Shown here one piece after another: positions 1 through 9,068 of a stretch of 64,000 nucleotides of DNA. The translations under genes and the position numbers were made by a program. How positions within the stretch are numbered: the stretch's first letter is position 1; every line of letters begins with the position of its first letter. Origin of the DNA: VRUE01 sp963788975 (GTDB taxonomy: Bacteria > Actinomycetota > Thermoleophilia > Solirubrobacterales > 70-9); NCBI GenBank assembly GCA_963788975.1, contig CAWBIJ010000003.1, positions 124,001 through 188,000 on the forward strand, in the 5' to 3' direction. Below the pieces are notes generated by a model. That model did no database searches. It was given only the letters and a program-made list of their open reading frames with translations, and had not been told where the DNA came from.

Positions 1-243
1 ACCAGCCTCAGGGTCGCGGCGACCACCAATCCCCCGGGATGCGCGAGCGCCGCGAATCTCGATCTGACCCACTCCAGCGTGTCGAGCGCGGCGCCGCTCA
101 GAGTGCCCGCCGGGGGATCGGTGGGATTGCCGGCAGAGGGCGCCTCGGCACCCGCGATCCAGCTGCGTGACCTGCCCGTCAACCAGGACGCCTGCCAGCG
201 TGCCCAGTTCCCCCTCGCCTTCTTCGGGGAGGCAAGGGGATGA
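1..243 (+). CDS. C-terminal part of a secreted/hypothetical protein (5' end outside window)
   Basis: Frame 1 is open from the first base to a TGA at 241-243 and encodes about 80 residues. The composition is typical of an exported actinobacterial protein: Ser/Ala/Pro-rich, with two cysteines and the stretch LRVPAGGSVGLPAEG followed by NQDACQRAQF. The stop overlaps the start of the next gene in an ATGA tetranucleotide, so the two are translationally coupled and probably one operon. I know of similar tails in uncharacterised proteins encoded beside SipW/TasA-like proteins in actinobacteria, but the domain that would identify this protein lies upstream of the window. No function is assigned. Confidence 0.6.
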   Translation, partial: TSLRVAATTNPPGCASAANLDLTHSSVSSAAPLRVPAGGSVGLPAEGASAPAIQLRDLPVNQDACQRAQFPLAFFGEARG

Positions 244-2099
244 AGTCGGTGCGGACCGGAATCGCCGGGACCGCCCTGGTCCTGATCATGGTCGGGACTC
301 TTTCCAGCGCGGCCTTCGCCTACTTCTCGACCAAAGGCGCGGGCAACGCAACCGCGGGCGTCTCGAAACTGTCCACGCTGACGACCGTCACCGCGACACC
401 CGCTGTCGGCGGCACGGTGGCGTTGAGCTGGAGCGCGGTGGTCCCCCCCGGGCCGGGCACCGTCACCTACGCCGTCTCGCGCAACGGGGGGGCGCCCAGC
501 GGCGCCTGTCCGAGCGCCTCTGCCCGGACTCCGGTCACCAGCTGCACCGACAGCGGTCTCGACGTCGGCACCTACGACTACGTCGTCACGGCGTACTGGC
601 GCTCCTGGAGCGCCGGCAGCTCCACCGCCACGGCGAAAGTCACGGTCGGGCAGGCGACGCACCTGGACCTCAAAGCCGCGTCCACGACCCCGACGGCGGG
701 AGCCACGAACAACCTGACGATCACCGCCCAGGACGCGAACGACAACACCGTCACCACCTACACCGGCTCTCGCAGCCTCACCTTCTCGGGCGCCTCGGCC
801 AGCCCCAACGGAACGAACCCCACCGTGAGCAACAGCTCCGGAACGGCGATCGCCTTCGGTTCGGCGACCACGATCAGCTTCAGCTTGGGGGTCGCCGAAG
901 TCTCCTCCAAAAACGGGGTGATGAGGCTCTACAAGAGCGGGGCGACGAGCGTCAAAGTCACCGACGGCTCGATCTCCAGCTCGCCGGATCTCGCCCTCAC
1001 CGTCGCGCTCGAGGCGTCCTCGAAAATCTCGCTCGCCGCTGCCTCGGCGACGCCCACGGCGGGGGTCGCGAACGACCTGACCATCACGGTTTCCGACACC
1101 TACGGCAACCCGCTGCCGACGTATACGGGACCGCGCAACCTGACCTTTACCGGCGCCTCGCCCAGCGCTTGGGGCAATACACCTACTGTCAGCGACAGCT
1201 CCGGGGTCGACGTCCCGCTCGGCTCGACAACCGCGATCGACTTCGACGCCGGGGTGGCAAAAGTCGCCGGCGCCGCCAACGGCGTGTTGAAACTCTACAA
1301 AAGCGAGAGCACCAGCATCAAAGTGAGCGACGGCTCGCTCAGCGCCTCGACCTCCGTGACCGTCGCTGCGGCGGCAGCGACGAGCCTCTCGCTCGCCGCT
1401 GCCTCGACGACGCCCACCGCGGGAGCCTCCAACAACCTGACCACCACCGCGTTCGACCCCTACGGGAACACCGCGACCTCCTACACCGGCTCCCGCAACC
1501 TCACCTTCTCGGGCTCCTCGGCGAGCCCCAACGGAACCCTGCCGACCGTGACCAGCAGCGGCGGCACCGCCATCGCCTTCGGTGCGGTAACTGCGATCAA
1601 CTTCAACTCAGGCGTCGCCAAAGTCTCTTCGTCGAACAACGGGGTGATGAAACTCAATCGCGCCGGTGCGGCGAGTGTCGTAGTCAGCGACGGCACCATC
1701 TCCTCGGCCCCTCTGTCCGTCACCGTCAGCCCGGGGCCCCCGTCAAGGCTGGCCTTCTCCGGCGTCGGAATCAGCGGCGGCGTTCTCAGCTCGATCTGCT
1801 CCTTCACCTGCTCGGTGACTGGGCTGGGCAACAGCGGCACGATCACTGCGAAAGTCAGCGTCACCGACAGCCTCGCCAATACCGTCAACGCGGTGGGCAC
1901 AGGCCAGAGCGTCAAAGTCACCTCGACCGGCGGCGCCATCGTCGGCAGCCCCCTCACGATTAACAGCTCCGGCCCTGCCGAATCCGCGACCCAGTTCACC
2001 TTCACCGCCAAATCGAAAGGCAGCTACACCGAGACGATCACCGCCGCGACCTCAGCCGGCACCACCTACACCAGCGCGACGCTGACAGCGAGCCGGTAG
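240..2099 (+). CDS. Secreted TasA/SipW-type protein with three Ig-like repeats
   Basis: The 619-residue product starts with a signal-anchor region (lysine at residue 2, hydrophobic residues 8-27) ending in AAFAYFST. This resembles the SipW-dependent leader of TasA-like exported proteins. Residues 45-137 look like a fibronectin/Ig-type domain with two cysteines. Three tandem repeats of about 120 residues follow (about 138-258, 259-379 and 380-497). Each contains a TPTAG motif, a YTG(S/P)R motif and a GV(M/L)(R/K)L(Y/N) motif, as in adhesin-like beta-sandwich domains. A different C-terminal domain (498-619) has two cysteines. No enzyme motif is seen. The start ATG overlaps the upstream stop. 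A role as a cell-surface structural or adhesive protein is inferred from architecture only. Confidence 0.75.
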   Translation: MKSVRTGIAGTALVLIMVGTLSSAAFAYFSTKGAGNATAGVSKLSTLTTVTATPAVGGTVALSWSAVVPPGPGTVTYAVSRNGGAPSGACPSASARTPVTSCTDSGLDVGTYDYVVTAYWRSWSAGSSTATAKVTVGQATHLDLKAASTTPTAGATNNLTITAQDANDNTVTTYTGSRSLTFSGASASPNGTNPTVSNSSGTAIAFGSATTISFSLGVAEVSSKNGVMRLYKSGATSVKVTDGSISSSPDLALTVALEASSKISLAAASATPTAGVANDLTITVSDTYGNPLPTYTGPRNLTFTGASPSAWGNTPTVSDSSGVDVPLGSTTAIDFDAGVAKVAGAANGVLKLYKSESTSIKVSDGSLSASTSVTVAAAAATSLSLAAASTTPTAGASNNLTTTAFDPYGNTATSYTGSRNLTFSGSSASPNGTLPTVTSSGGTAIAFGAVTAINFNSGVAKVSSSNNGVMKLNRAGAASVVVSDGTISSAPLSVTVSPGPPSRLAFSGVGISGGVLSSICSFTCSVTGLGNSGTITAKVSVTDSLANTVNAVGTGQSVKVTSTGGAIVGSPLTINSSGPAESATQFTFTAKSKGSYTETITAATSAGTTYTSATLTASR

Positions 2100-2134
2100 C
2101 GCGCGCAGGGGCACTCCGACGGTCGGGACGCCCG

Positions 2135-3685
2135 TCAGCTGGAACCGACCACTCCAGCGACACCACCGGCCCGTCCTAGCTGTGAGAGCGGTTCGTCGTC
2201 CCCCGGGTTGTGCGGCGGCACCCAGCTTGGACAGGTATGCCGCGGGGGGAAGGCCGGGGCTTCGTCGCAGAGGACGAAGGTGCCGGTCGTGATCCATTCG
2301 TCGACGCAGTACGCCTCTTCGGTTTGGCCCTGAGTCGGGTAATAGCATTCGTGGTAGTAGTTCGCCCCACTCGACTTTTCGCAGTGGAAGTACTGCCGCA
2401 GGCCAGCGCACTCGGCCGAGCTCGGCAGATGGCGTTCGGTGACGAGCATGTAGTCGGTCACCTTCACCGTGTACAGGGGTCCCATGAAGTCGTTCAGGTA
2501 CACCTTGGCCGAGCAGTGGTCCAGCGAGCCGAAGGGGCGCTGCGTCGCTTCCCCGGCCCAGTAAGCGCCGCCCTCGGTCTTGACGGTAGTTCCGACCATC
2601 TCGGGTCCGGACACGCCGTCGAACGGGACGCCGTACCCGCTCATTGTCGTCTTCCACCGGAAGTCGGTTCCCTCGGCTTCGAATTTGCCATATTTGAGGA
2701 CGCTGGAGCGATTGCGTATGTGAAAGCGGCATTCGGAGCTGTTCGGTGGGTTGCCGATGCTGGGATCGATGAAGAGGCTGACGCCGCGAAAGCGCCGGGG
2801 CGGCGGAAGGCGCGGCGCCAGGCCGTCAGCGAGCCAGCTCCCGCCCTGTTTGAGCCGGCGGGCGTCGAGGCGCAAGACCGAGCCGTCGAGGCGCGGGTTG
2901 CTCAGCTCGAGAGCGACCGAGGCGCCACGGCCTGAGCGCGCAAGCACGTCGAGGGCGCCGTTGGGCGAAGAGTCGGAGAACAGGCTGCGCCACCAACGTC
3001 CGAAGAAGGACGGCGAGCCGACGTTGTAGCTGAGGTCGACCGGGTGATCGGAGAAGGCGACCACGTGGTCGCGAACCCCCCTCAAGGTCAGCTCGTACCC
3101 GCCTTTCCTGCCCCGATCGAGGCGACCCGACTCCGCTCCGGTGACGAAGAGGAGGTCCACCCCGACCCGCTTGCGCGGAGCGGATTCGGGTCGCCCACCG
3201 CCGCGGGGGCGGGTATCGAAGAAGAGACTGGCCGATCCGAAGCGACGCGGCGGAGTTCGATCGACGCGGTGGGCGTAGTGATCGAGATCGCTGCTGTGAG
3301 TGGCCGGGACCCGAGCGGCCAGCCGCAGAGTCCCGCCTTTCAGGCGAGGGTGGCTGACGGTGAGGACCAGGGCATCCCGGCGGTTGTCGGAGTCGCGTAG
3401 GTCGAGCGCCACCGACGGAGGCATCGGGTTCGCTCGCCGCCAGAACGCCCCAAAGAAGCGACGGGTCGCCATGCTGAACGCGTCGCGGCGCGGCCGGTCC
3501 GAGAAGCCGACGACCCGATGCGGCAGCCCGGACAGGGTGAGCGAGTAACGGCCCTCCCCCTTCGGCACCAACCTGCCTCCCTCGGCCTGAACCGCGAAGA
3601 GCACGTCCGCGCTGGACGAAGCGCGTCCGCCGTCAGCCGCAGCGGGGGGGCCCGCAGCTAGAAAGCCCACCGTAAGCAAGACCAT
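2135..3685 (-). CDS. Secreted protein of unknown function with an internal duplication
   Basis: The 516-residue product begins with a hydrophobic export signal ending near AAGPPAAADG. Two related modules follow, at about residues 27-160 and 172-300. Each has a D(V/L)LF start, a G.Y.LTL.G(L/V) motif, a VV(G/A)FSD(R/H)P motif, an FFG.(F/W)WR motif, a P.L.(G).(L)RL motif and a (S/G)(A/V)SLF(F/I)D end. The C-terminal 200 residues are cysteine-rich (about eight Cys) and unrelated to the modules. The ATG at 3685 is the first canonical start, but the frame stays open upstream and still encodes hydrophobic residues, so the true start may lie further upstream. There is no clear Shine-Dalgarno sequence. 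I do not recognise the family. Confidence 0.6.
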   Translation of the reverse strand: MVLLTVGFLAAGPPAAADGGRASSSADVLFAVQAEGGRLVPKGEGRYSLTLSGLPHRVVGFSDRPRRDAFSMATRRFFGAFWRRANPMPPSVALDLRDSDNRRDALVLTVSHPRLKGGTLRLAARVPATHSSDLDHYAHRVDRTPPRRFGSASLFFDTRPRGGGRPESAPRKRVGVDLLFVTGAESGRLDRGRKGGYELTLRGVRDHVVAFSDHPVDLSYNVGSPSFFGRWWRSLFSDSSPNGALDVLARSGRGASVALELSNPRLDGSVLRLDARRLKQGGSWLADGLAPRLPPPRRFRGVSLFIDPSIGNPPNSSECRFHIRNRSSVLKYGKFEAEGTDFRWKTTMSGYGVPFDGVSGPEMVGTTVKTEGGAYWAGEATQRPFGSLDHCSAKVYLNDFMGPLYTVKVTDYMLVTERHLPSSAECAGLRQYFHCEKSSGANYYHECYYPTQGQTEEAYCVDEWITTGTFVLCDEAPAFPPRHTCPSWVPPHNPGDDEPLSQLGRAGGVAGVVGSS

Positions 3686-3800
3686 TACAGCCAGAGACAG
3701 GGGGGCGACGACGGCCCGCCACCAGCGCGAATTGCCAACCGAGACCTCGATGGCCGCGCAGGCTATCCACAGGATTGGACGCTCTTGGCCCGCGGTCTCA

Positions 3801-4625
3801 TCAACGCCGGTAACCCACGGCCATCAGCCCACCGTTACTGGAGAGCTGGCCGACTTCTCTGCGCAACGCGTTAGGGTCGAAGCCGCTCCGCACCTCGAGG
3901 CGCCTGGGCAGGGCGTAGAGGGTGAAGACGTAGGTCTCGCTCAAGCCTTGCGGCGGGCAGACCGTGTAGCCGACCTTGCCGAAGCTGTTGCGGCCCATGA
4001 CGGCGCCCTTGGGGAGCCGACCTGCCGGTATGCCTGTCAGGTCCGGGTCGATGCCCGCAACGGCCCAGCTGTAGGACAGTTCGCCTTCGACCGGCCTCAA
4101 GCTCATCGCGAAGAGCGCCAGTTCGGCGGTGTCGGGGGGAATTCCCTGCCAGGCGAGCTCGGGCCAGATGTCCTCACCGTCGCAGGTGTTGGCGGCGGCG
4201 AGCATGGGCGGGCCGCCGGTGGACGCGGGCTGAAGCGTCGGGCTTTCGAGGCGCATGCTCTGCGTCGTAGCTTCGGCGCGCTGCCTGGGGGTGATCCCCT
4301 TCTCCCGTTCGCCGGAGGGAACCACGACTTCCGGACTGGGCTCGCCCTGAGTCTCCGGTCCCTGCCTGCCCTGGCTCGAAGCGGCCTTTGACCCCGGGCC
4401 CGGGACTGGGTTCGGGCCCGGGGTCGCAGGCTCGTTCGCAGGGCTTTCCGTCTCTGCCTGTTCGCCCTGCGAAGTCGGCGCGCTCGCCGTCTGGTCGTCG
4501 GAGGAGCCGTCTCCACAGCCGGACAGGGCGAGCGTCGCCGCGGCGGCGAGTGCCAGGATCACCCTGGCACTCGCCTGCCGGATCTTGGGGCTCAGGACAC
4601 GCTCAGCGCGGCTTCTCGGTTCCAT
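3801..4625 (-). CDS. Lipoprotein with C-terminal PEBP (YbhB/YbcL-like) domain
   Basis: A lipobox (LALSGC) follows a hydrophobic stretch, so the protein is probably lipid-anchored outside the membrane. A low-complexity Ser/Glu/Pro/Gly linker of about 80 residues leads to a C-terminal domain with the hallmarks of the phosphatidylethanolamine-binding protein/Raf-kinase-inhibitor-like family: CDGEDIWPELAW, IPPDTAELALF, GRNSFGKVGY and YVFTLYAL. The usual histidine of the ligand pocket (HWV) is replaced (YSWAV), so binding may differ. I chose the ATG at 4625, preceded by AAGGG, rather than the upstream in-frame ATG at 4658. Even so, the start overlaps the end of the upstream gene by about 34 bases. 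Part of the linker is encoded by a perfect 13-bp-arm palindrome. Confidence 0.65.
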   Translation of the reverse strand: MEPRSRAERVLSPKIRQASARVILALAAAATLALSGCGDGSSDDQTASAPTSQGEQAETESPANEPATPGPNPVPGPGSKAASSQGRQGPETQGEPSPEVVVPSGEREKGITPRQRAEATTQSMRLESPTLQPASTGGPPMLAAANTCDGEDIWPELAWQGIPPDTAELALFAMSLRPVEGELSYSWAVAGIDPDLTGIPAGRLPKGAVMGRNSFGKVGYTVCPPQGLSETYVFTLYALPRRLEVRSGFDPNALRREVGQLSSNGGLMAVGYRR

Positions 4626-5212
4626 CCAAACCCTTCGGAGGGGAAGAACCCGTTCCATTCGACCGGTTCACCGAACGCTTCCAGGGTCGTGCCCGTCGCT
4701 TTGAAGCTCGACGGGCTGAACGTCGCGCTTTCGGTCGCGTTGCTGAGCAGGCCGCCGGCGGAGCCGGTGACGTTGACCCACCATCCCCACACCGGGCAGA
4801 ACCAGCCGCCGTAGAGGATCCAGACGTCAACGCCTTTGACCGTCAGGTAGTTGCTGCTGCTGACCGTGGACAGTTTGGCGGGCCAGGGGAACGATTCGGC
4901 TTCGATCGCTTCCACCGTGCAGGTCGTGTTCGTGTAGCAGTTGAACAGGGGCAGGTCGGTGACGTTTCCTTCGCCCGTCCCCCCGGTGTTCCAGATCGAT
5001 ACCTGGTAGAGGAAGTTGTCGCAGGTGGTCGTCATCCCCCACATGCTGAGGCCGCTTTTTTCGGCCCCACCGAGGAGCGTTTCCGTGCCTTTCAGTTCTG
5101 CTCCGCCGAACCTCCAGGCAGGAGCCGCGCTCGCGCCGGCCGCTAAGACGCCGCAGAGCGCCAAGGCCGCGAGCAGGCCCGCCAGGAGGGCTCTTGCTCT
5201 CTTCGTATTCAT
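4592..5212 (-). CDS. Secreted hypothetical protein
   Basis: The product has about 206 residues, with a clear Sec signal peptide (MNTKRARALL start, hydrophobic core, cleavage near AGASAAPAW). The mature part is rich in Thr/Gly/Trp and has several cysteines, in motifs such as GTETLLGGA and TTTCDNF. I chose the ATG at 5212, which has a strong Shine-Dalgarno sequence (AAGGAGAGAG) just upstream, over the upstream in-frame start at 5332. It is followed on the same strand by the PEBP-like lipoprotein, whose start overlaps its 3' end. Proteins of this look recur in Solirubrobacterales genomes in my memory, but I know of no function. Confidence 0.65.
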   Translation of the reverse strand: MNTKRARALLAGLLAALALCGVLAAGASAAPAWRFGGAELKGTETLLGGAEKSGLSMWGMTTTCDNFLYQVSIWNTGGTGEGNVTDLPLFNCYTNTTCTVEAIEAESFPWPAKLSTVSSSNYLTVKGVDVWILYGGWFCPVWGWWVNVTGSAGGLLSNATESATFSPSSFKATGTTLEAFGEPVEWNGFFPSEGFGWNREAALSVS

Positions 5213-5428
5213 GATCTCTCTCCTTGCAGTGCTTGTTAGCAACGCAGACTGGGTAGGGCGCTCTGCGCTTCTCTCCCTTGCCGTCCCTCGCTCAGTCGAC
5301 CGCAGCCGATCAGTTGAGCACGGTTCGCTCATTAGGAACGCCCGCCAATCTTCTACCGCACCGGTCAGACAAGAGCAAGTAATCGCGGTCTATGTCGTCT
5401 AACTAGCCAGTCAGAGCTTGAGGAGAAG

Positions 5429-5466
5429 GCGGACAACCGGATTCGAGCCGGCGACCCCGGATGCGT
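5429..5466 (-). other. tRNA 3'-end fragment (T-arm and acceptor remnant)
   Basis: On the minus strand this reads as the variable loop, T-arm (GCCGG-CTCGAAT-CCGGT) and 3' acceptor half of a tRNA. No 5' half is present, because the upstream bases are the end of the neighbouring coding sequence. It matches the 3' end of the tRNA-His at 14.8 kb in 26 of 29 positions and has the same orientation. It is either a tRNA pseudogene or an old attachment-site scar. Confidence 0.5.
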
Positions 5467-5473
5467 CTGGTGT

Positions 5474-6022
5474 TCAGGTAGCCCCCCGGGCGGTGAGCGC
5501 GGGCGTGTCGGGGATGACGTCTTTCGGCTCGCGCGAGAGCTTTCCGAGGCCCCGGAGAACCCGCACGAGGGTCAACAGACCCTTCGGCGATCTCAGGTTG
5601 ATGGCACCGAGGAGCTGTCGCAGGAACGAAAGCTGATCGAAGTAGACCCGCTCACAGACGAGCTCCTCGTTCTCGTCGAAGACGAAGAAGGCAGTCATCC
5701 GAACCTTGAAGGAACCGCCCGTCGGCGGCACTGGGCCGAGCGGTCCCAGGTGGGTGCCAAGCAGATAGAACTCGACGACCACCGCGTCTTCGCAGTGCCG
5801 GAGCGCGATCATCTCGTGCCGCTGATCGGGAAATGCCACACGCGTTTCGTGGTAGTACCCGCGCACCGCCGAATTGCCGTCGTGCACAGTCTGCGTGGGC
5901 ACGATCTCATAGCGTGGATGCGGGAAAGTCGAGAGGACCGCGTCCCAGTCCTGCTCTACCTCATCATGGAAATGGTCCAGCACGACCTTCTCGCGCCGTG
6001 CTCGGACCTCGTCGGTAAGCAC
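5474..6022 (-). CDS. SnoaL-like / NTF2-fold polyketide cyclase-type protein
   Basis: The product has 182 residues. An early HFHDEVEQDWDAVLSTFPHPRYE segment, then GNSAVRGYY, FPDQRHEMIALRH and VVVEFYLLGTH, matches the layout of SnoaL-like ester cyclases and nuclear-transport-factor-2-fold proteins, in which a cone-shaped fold encloses a small hydrophobic ligand. No specific substrate can be read from the sequence. There is no signal peptide, so it is cytoplasmic, unlike its neighbours. Its stop codon lies directly beside the tRNA fragment. Confidence 0.6.
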   Translation of the reverse strand: MLTDEVRARREKVVLDHFHDEVEQDWDAVLSTFPHPRYEIVPTQTVHDGNSAVRGYYHETRVAFPDQRHEMIALRHCEDAVVVEFYLLGTHLGPLGPVPPTGGSFKVRMTAFFVFDENEELVCERVYFDQLSFLRQLLGAINLRSPKGLLTLVRVLRGLGKLSREPKDVIPDTPALTARGAT

Positions 6023-6153
6023 TTTGCTCCTCCCTCGGTCAAGGCTTCAGGCTTTCGCCCGGCGACCCTCGGCCACCGGACTCGATCATCTTGCCGCAGC
6101 CGATACCCGCCGTGCACGAAGGTCCAGCGAGCCGGCCAGTGACACAGCGCACG

Positions 6154-6193
6154 AAAAAAGCCGCCGGCCCGATTCCGTGATCGAGCCGGCGGC
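6154..6193 (-). terminator. Rho-independent terminator of the RTX/glycosidase operon
   Basis: On the minus strand a 9-bp GC stem (GCCGCCGGC / GCCGGCGGC, 16-nt loop) is followed by six T residues. It lies about 40 bases after the stop of the last gene of the three-gene minus-strand operon. Confidence 0.8.
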
Positions 6194-6231
6194 CTCGTAG
6201 GTCCTAGCTGTGGCCAGGCCCTAGCTGACGA

Positions 6232-9027
6232 TCATTTGGTCACCAGGCTGACAGTGACCGTGCCGTTGCCGTCCCAGTCCCCCGTCACCGGGTCGTACTG
6301 CGAGCCGCCGAACTGGAAGGAGATGTCGCTGCCGTTGGTGCCGTTGTTGGCGTTGCGCAGGATCCAACTGCCGGCGTTTTTTTCATATAGCCCGATCGTG
6401 GTGCCGCCTTTGCCGTCCCAGTCGCCGGTGAGCGGCGTGAACTGCGAGCCGCCGAACTGGAAGGAGATGTCGACAGGGCCGCTGCTGTTGCTGTTGCGCA
6501 AAGCCCAGGTACCGGCGTTTTTTTCGAAGAGCCCGATCGTCGTCGTGCCGTTGCCATTCCAGTCGCCGGTTATCGGCGTGAACTGCGAGCCGCCGAACTG
6601 GAAGGAGATGTCTTTGCCGTTGTTGCCGTCGTTTGCGTTGCGCAGGATCCAAGTGCCGGCGTTTTTTTCATACAGCCCGATCGTCGTCGTGCCGTTGCCG
6701 TCCCAGTCGCCGGTTATCGGCGTGAACTGCGCGCCGCCGAACTGGAAGGAGATGTCGACAGGGCCGCTGCTGTTGCTGTTGCGCAGCTTCCAGGTGCCGG
6801 TTGCCGGGTAGTAGACACCCGGCGTCTCGGTGCCGTTGCCATCCCAGTCTCCCACCACAGCCGTTTCCCCGGGCCAACCGAACCAGAAGTTGAGATCGGG
6901 CGATCCCCCCGAGTTCGAGTTGCGGGAAAGCCAGTTGCGTTCCACGGGCGAGTTCGGATCGGCGAGGCCTATCGAGGTGCCGCCTTTGCCGTCCCAGTCG
7001 CCGGTGAGCGGCGTGAACTGCGAGCCGCCGAACTGGAAGGAGATGTCTTTGCCGTTGTTGCCGTCGTTTGCGTTGCGCAGGATCCAGCTGCCGGCGTTTT
7101 TTTCATAGAGCCCGATCGTCGTCGTGCCGTTGCCGTCCCAGTCGCCGGTGAGCGGCATGAACTGCGAGCCGCCGAACTGGAAGGAGATGTCTTTGCCGTT
7201 GTTGCCGTCGTTTGCGTTGCGCAGGATCCAAGTGCCGGCATTTTCTTCAAATAGGCCGATCGTCGTCGTGCCGTCGCCGTCCCAGTCGCCGGTGAGCGGT
7301 TTGAACTGCGCGCCGCCGAACTGGAAGGAGATGTCTTTGCCGTTGTTGCCGTCGTTTGCGTTGCGCAGGATCCAGGTGCCGGCGGTCGGTTCATAGAGCC
7401 CGATCGTCGTCGTGCCGTTGCCGTCCCAGTCGCCGGTTATCGGCTTGAACTGCGAGCCGCCGAACTGGAAGGTGATATTGGCCGAACCCGTGCTGTTGCT
7501 GTTGCGCAGCTTCCAGACGCCGGTCGCCGGATCGTAGGCTCCTGGCGTCTCGGTGCCATTGCCATCCCAGTCGCCCACCACGGTGGTTTGGCCCGGCAAG
7601 CCGAACCAGAAGCCGGCATCGGGAGCCCCTCCCGAGTTGGAGTTGCGGATATGCCATTTCACACCGGTCGTGAAGCTCCGATCCCCGCCATAGGTGGTCC
7701 CGGCCGGGCTCGTCCCTACCACCCGGTAGTGGTAGTGGGTATTCGGCTGGAGGTTCGTGATCGTGACGCTTTTGGGAATCGGAACCGAATCCGATCCGAC
7801 TACCGCATTGGGCACCGGCATTGAGGTGCCGTAAGCCGTCGACGTCCCATATTCGAATCTGTATGACGTCTGCCAAGAGTTGGGATTGATGGTCCCATGG
7901 AGCGTCGCTTGGGTTTCCTGGATCGACGTCGCATCCCCGGTCACCACGCTCGGAAGGGGCCAAGGCGCAGCCCCCGTCTGTTCCTGGAATGCTCTCCAGG
8001 AAGGCCTATAAGCACCCCCGCGATCCCGCAAACCACAGTTTTCAGCCCAGTTATTCGGGTGCAGCGCGCCGTCCTGGATGTTGTACCAGAAGGCCGCCTG
8101 GATATTGAGCGCACCAGCGGCGCCTTTGACCCAGTTGTAGGCTTCGGTCAGGAGTGTGGCCTGCTGTGCCTCGGTGACGGTCGGTGCATCGCCAGCCACC
8201 GGCCAGCCCATCTCGGTGATCCACAGCGACCGGCTTGATCCCCAAGGCAAGGTGTTCAGCTTTTCGCGTACGAATCCGATCTCGGTCGTGAACTCGACCA
8301 TTTTGCCGTTGAAGGCATAGGGGTGGATCGAGAGGCCGTGGTAGGAGCTGTAGAGGCCGGGCACTTCGTAGGCTTTTTCGAGGAACCACGGGTAGTTGGC
8401 AGTGCCCGTCATGTAGAGGCCGGCGAAGAGGACCTGGGTGCCGCCGCCGCTCTGTTCCTGCGAGCCCGCCTGGATCGCCGCCGCGGTGTAGATCAGGAAG
8501 CTGGCGTACTCATGGGGCAGGATTTTTTCTTCCCCGCCGACCAGAGGATTGTTGTGGTAGAGGTTCGGCTCGTTCCAGACCTCCCAGGTTGCCACGGGCC
8601 TCGGGTTCGCCTTTCCGGCCCAGAATTCGCCGTTGTAGCCGTAGCGCCTGATCACGGCCTTGGTCCACGTGTACCAGCTTCCCCATCCCGGGTCCGAGGA
8701 GAGCAGGAAGCGAGTTCCCTGTGCGTTGCTGCGCACCAGGTAGGGGGAGATCGTGATGCCGCGTTCCCAGGCGGCCTGGAAGATCGGGTCGTAGTGGGCC
8801 ACCCAGTTCGGCGCCGCTTGGTCGATCGGCAGCCGGTAGTGAGTGGCACCCGAGCGCTTGACGGTCTCCAGTTCGTTGGGGCTGTAGTTCATCCACCCCA
8901 GGCCGATCGAGAGGGCCGAGGCGCTGGAGGCGCCGGCCAGGAGCAAGGTGAGGCTGGCGAGGCTCGATACGAGGAAAAGCCTCAGGCCCCGTGGCAATCT
9001 ACTGTCATTTTCCCTGGCGATCATCAT
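6232..9027 (-). CDS. Secreted glycosidase-like protein with FN3-like domain and ten 47-aa DWDGNG repeats
   Basis: The product has about 931 residues. A signal peptide (LLLAGASSASA) is followed by a clan GH-A-like (beta/alpha)8 domain at about 38-345. It has a WNEPN motif (Glu153, candidate acid/base) and LWITEMGWP (Glu272, candidate nucleophile), as in GH5/GH39-type enzymes. Next is an FN3-like domain (about 360-454) and ten tandem repeats of about 47 residues of the form W.LRN.N..(N)G..I.FQFGG.QF.P.TGDWDGNGTTTIGLY. They are arranged as two blocks of five, each opened by an FWFG.PG.T.VVGDWDGNGTETPG unit. The repeats resemble FG-GAP/VCBS-type calcium-binding propeller blades. The ATG at 9027 has GGGAG upstream; the frame extends further but without support. 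It is the last gene of an operon, 41 bases after its paralogue. The polysaccharide substrate is unknown. Confidence 0.75.
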   Translation of the reverse strand: MMIARENDSRLPRGLRLFLVSSLASLTLLLAGASSASALSIGLGWMNYSPNELETVKRSGATHYRLPIDQAAPNWVAHYDPIFQAAWERGITISPYLVRSNAQGTRFLLSSDPGWGSWYTWTKAVIRRYGYNGEFWAGKANPRPVATWEVWNEPNLYHNNPLVGGEEKILPHEYASFLIYTAAAIQAGSQEQSGGGTQVLFAGLYMTGTANYPWFLEKAYEVPGLYSSYHGLSIHPYAFNGKMVEFTTEIGFVREKLNTLPWGSSRSLWITEMGWPVAGDAPTVTEAQQATLLTEAYNWVKGAAGALNIQAAFWYNIQDGALHPNNWAENCGLRDRGGAYRPSWRAFQEQTGAAPWPLPSVVTGDATSIQETQATLHGTINPNSWQTSYRFEYGTSTAYGTSMPVPNAVVGSDSVPIPKSVTITNLQPNTHYHYRVVGTSPAGTTYGGDRSFTTGVKWHIRNSNSGGAPDAGFWFGLPGQTTVVGDWDGNGTETPGAYDPATGVWKLRNSNSTGSANITFQFGGSQFKPITGDWDGNGTTTIGLYEPTAGTWILRNANDGNNGKDISFQFGGAQFKPLTGDWDGDGTTTIGLFEENAGTWILRNANDGNNGKDISFQFGGSQFMPLTGDWDGNGTTTIGLYEKNAGSWILRNANDGNNGKDISFQFGGSQFTPLTGDWDGKGGTSIGLADPNSPVERNWLSRNSNSGGSPDLNFWFGWPGETAVVGDWDGNGTETPGVYYPATGTWKLRNSNSSGPVDISFQFGGAQFTPITGDWDGNGTTTIGLYEKNAGTWILRNANDGNNGKDISFQFGGSQFTPITGDWNGNGTTTIGLFEKNAGTWALRNSNSSGPVDISFQFGGSQFTPLTGDWDGKGGTTIGLYEKNAGSWILRNANNGTNGSDISFQFGGSQYDPVTGDWDGNGTVTVSLVTK
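8071..8962 (-). repeat. Duplicated glycosidase-head sequence, copy 1
   Basis: This 892-bp segment aligns without gaps to the same region of the upstream paralogue 3,260 bases away. Only scattered substitutions are seen. It encodes most of the catalytic domain and the signal peptide. Confidence 0.75.
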
Positions 9028-9068
9028 CTTTTCTCCCTCTGTTATTGCAACCGAGATCTCGCTCATGA

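Noticed and set aside
167..1963. Long open frame (about 598 codons) overlapping the TasA-like gene in another phase
   Set aside because: The Arg/His-rich composition is typical of an out-of-phase reading of GC-rich repeats. The 619-codon frame has a signal peptide and domain repeats.
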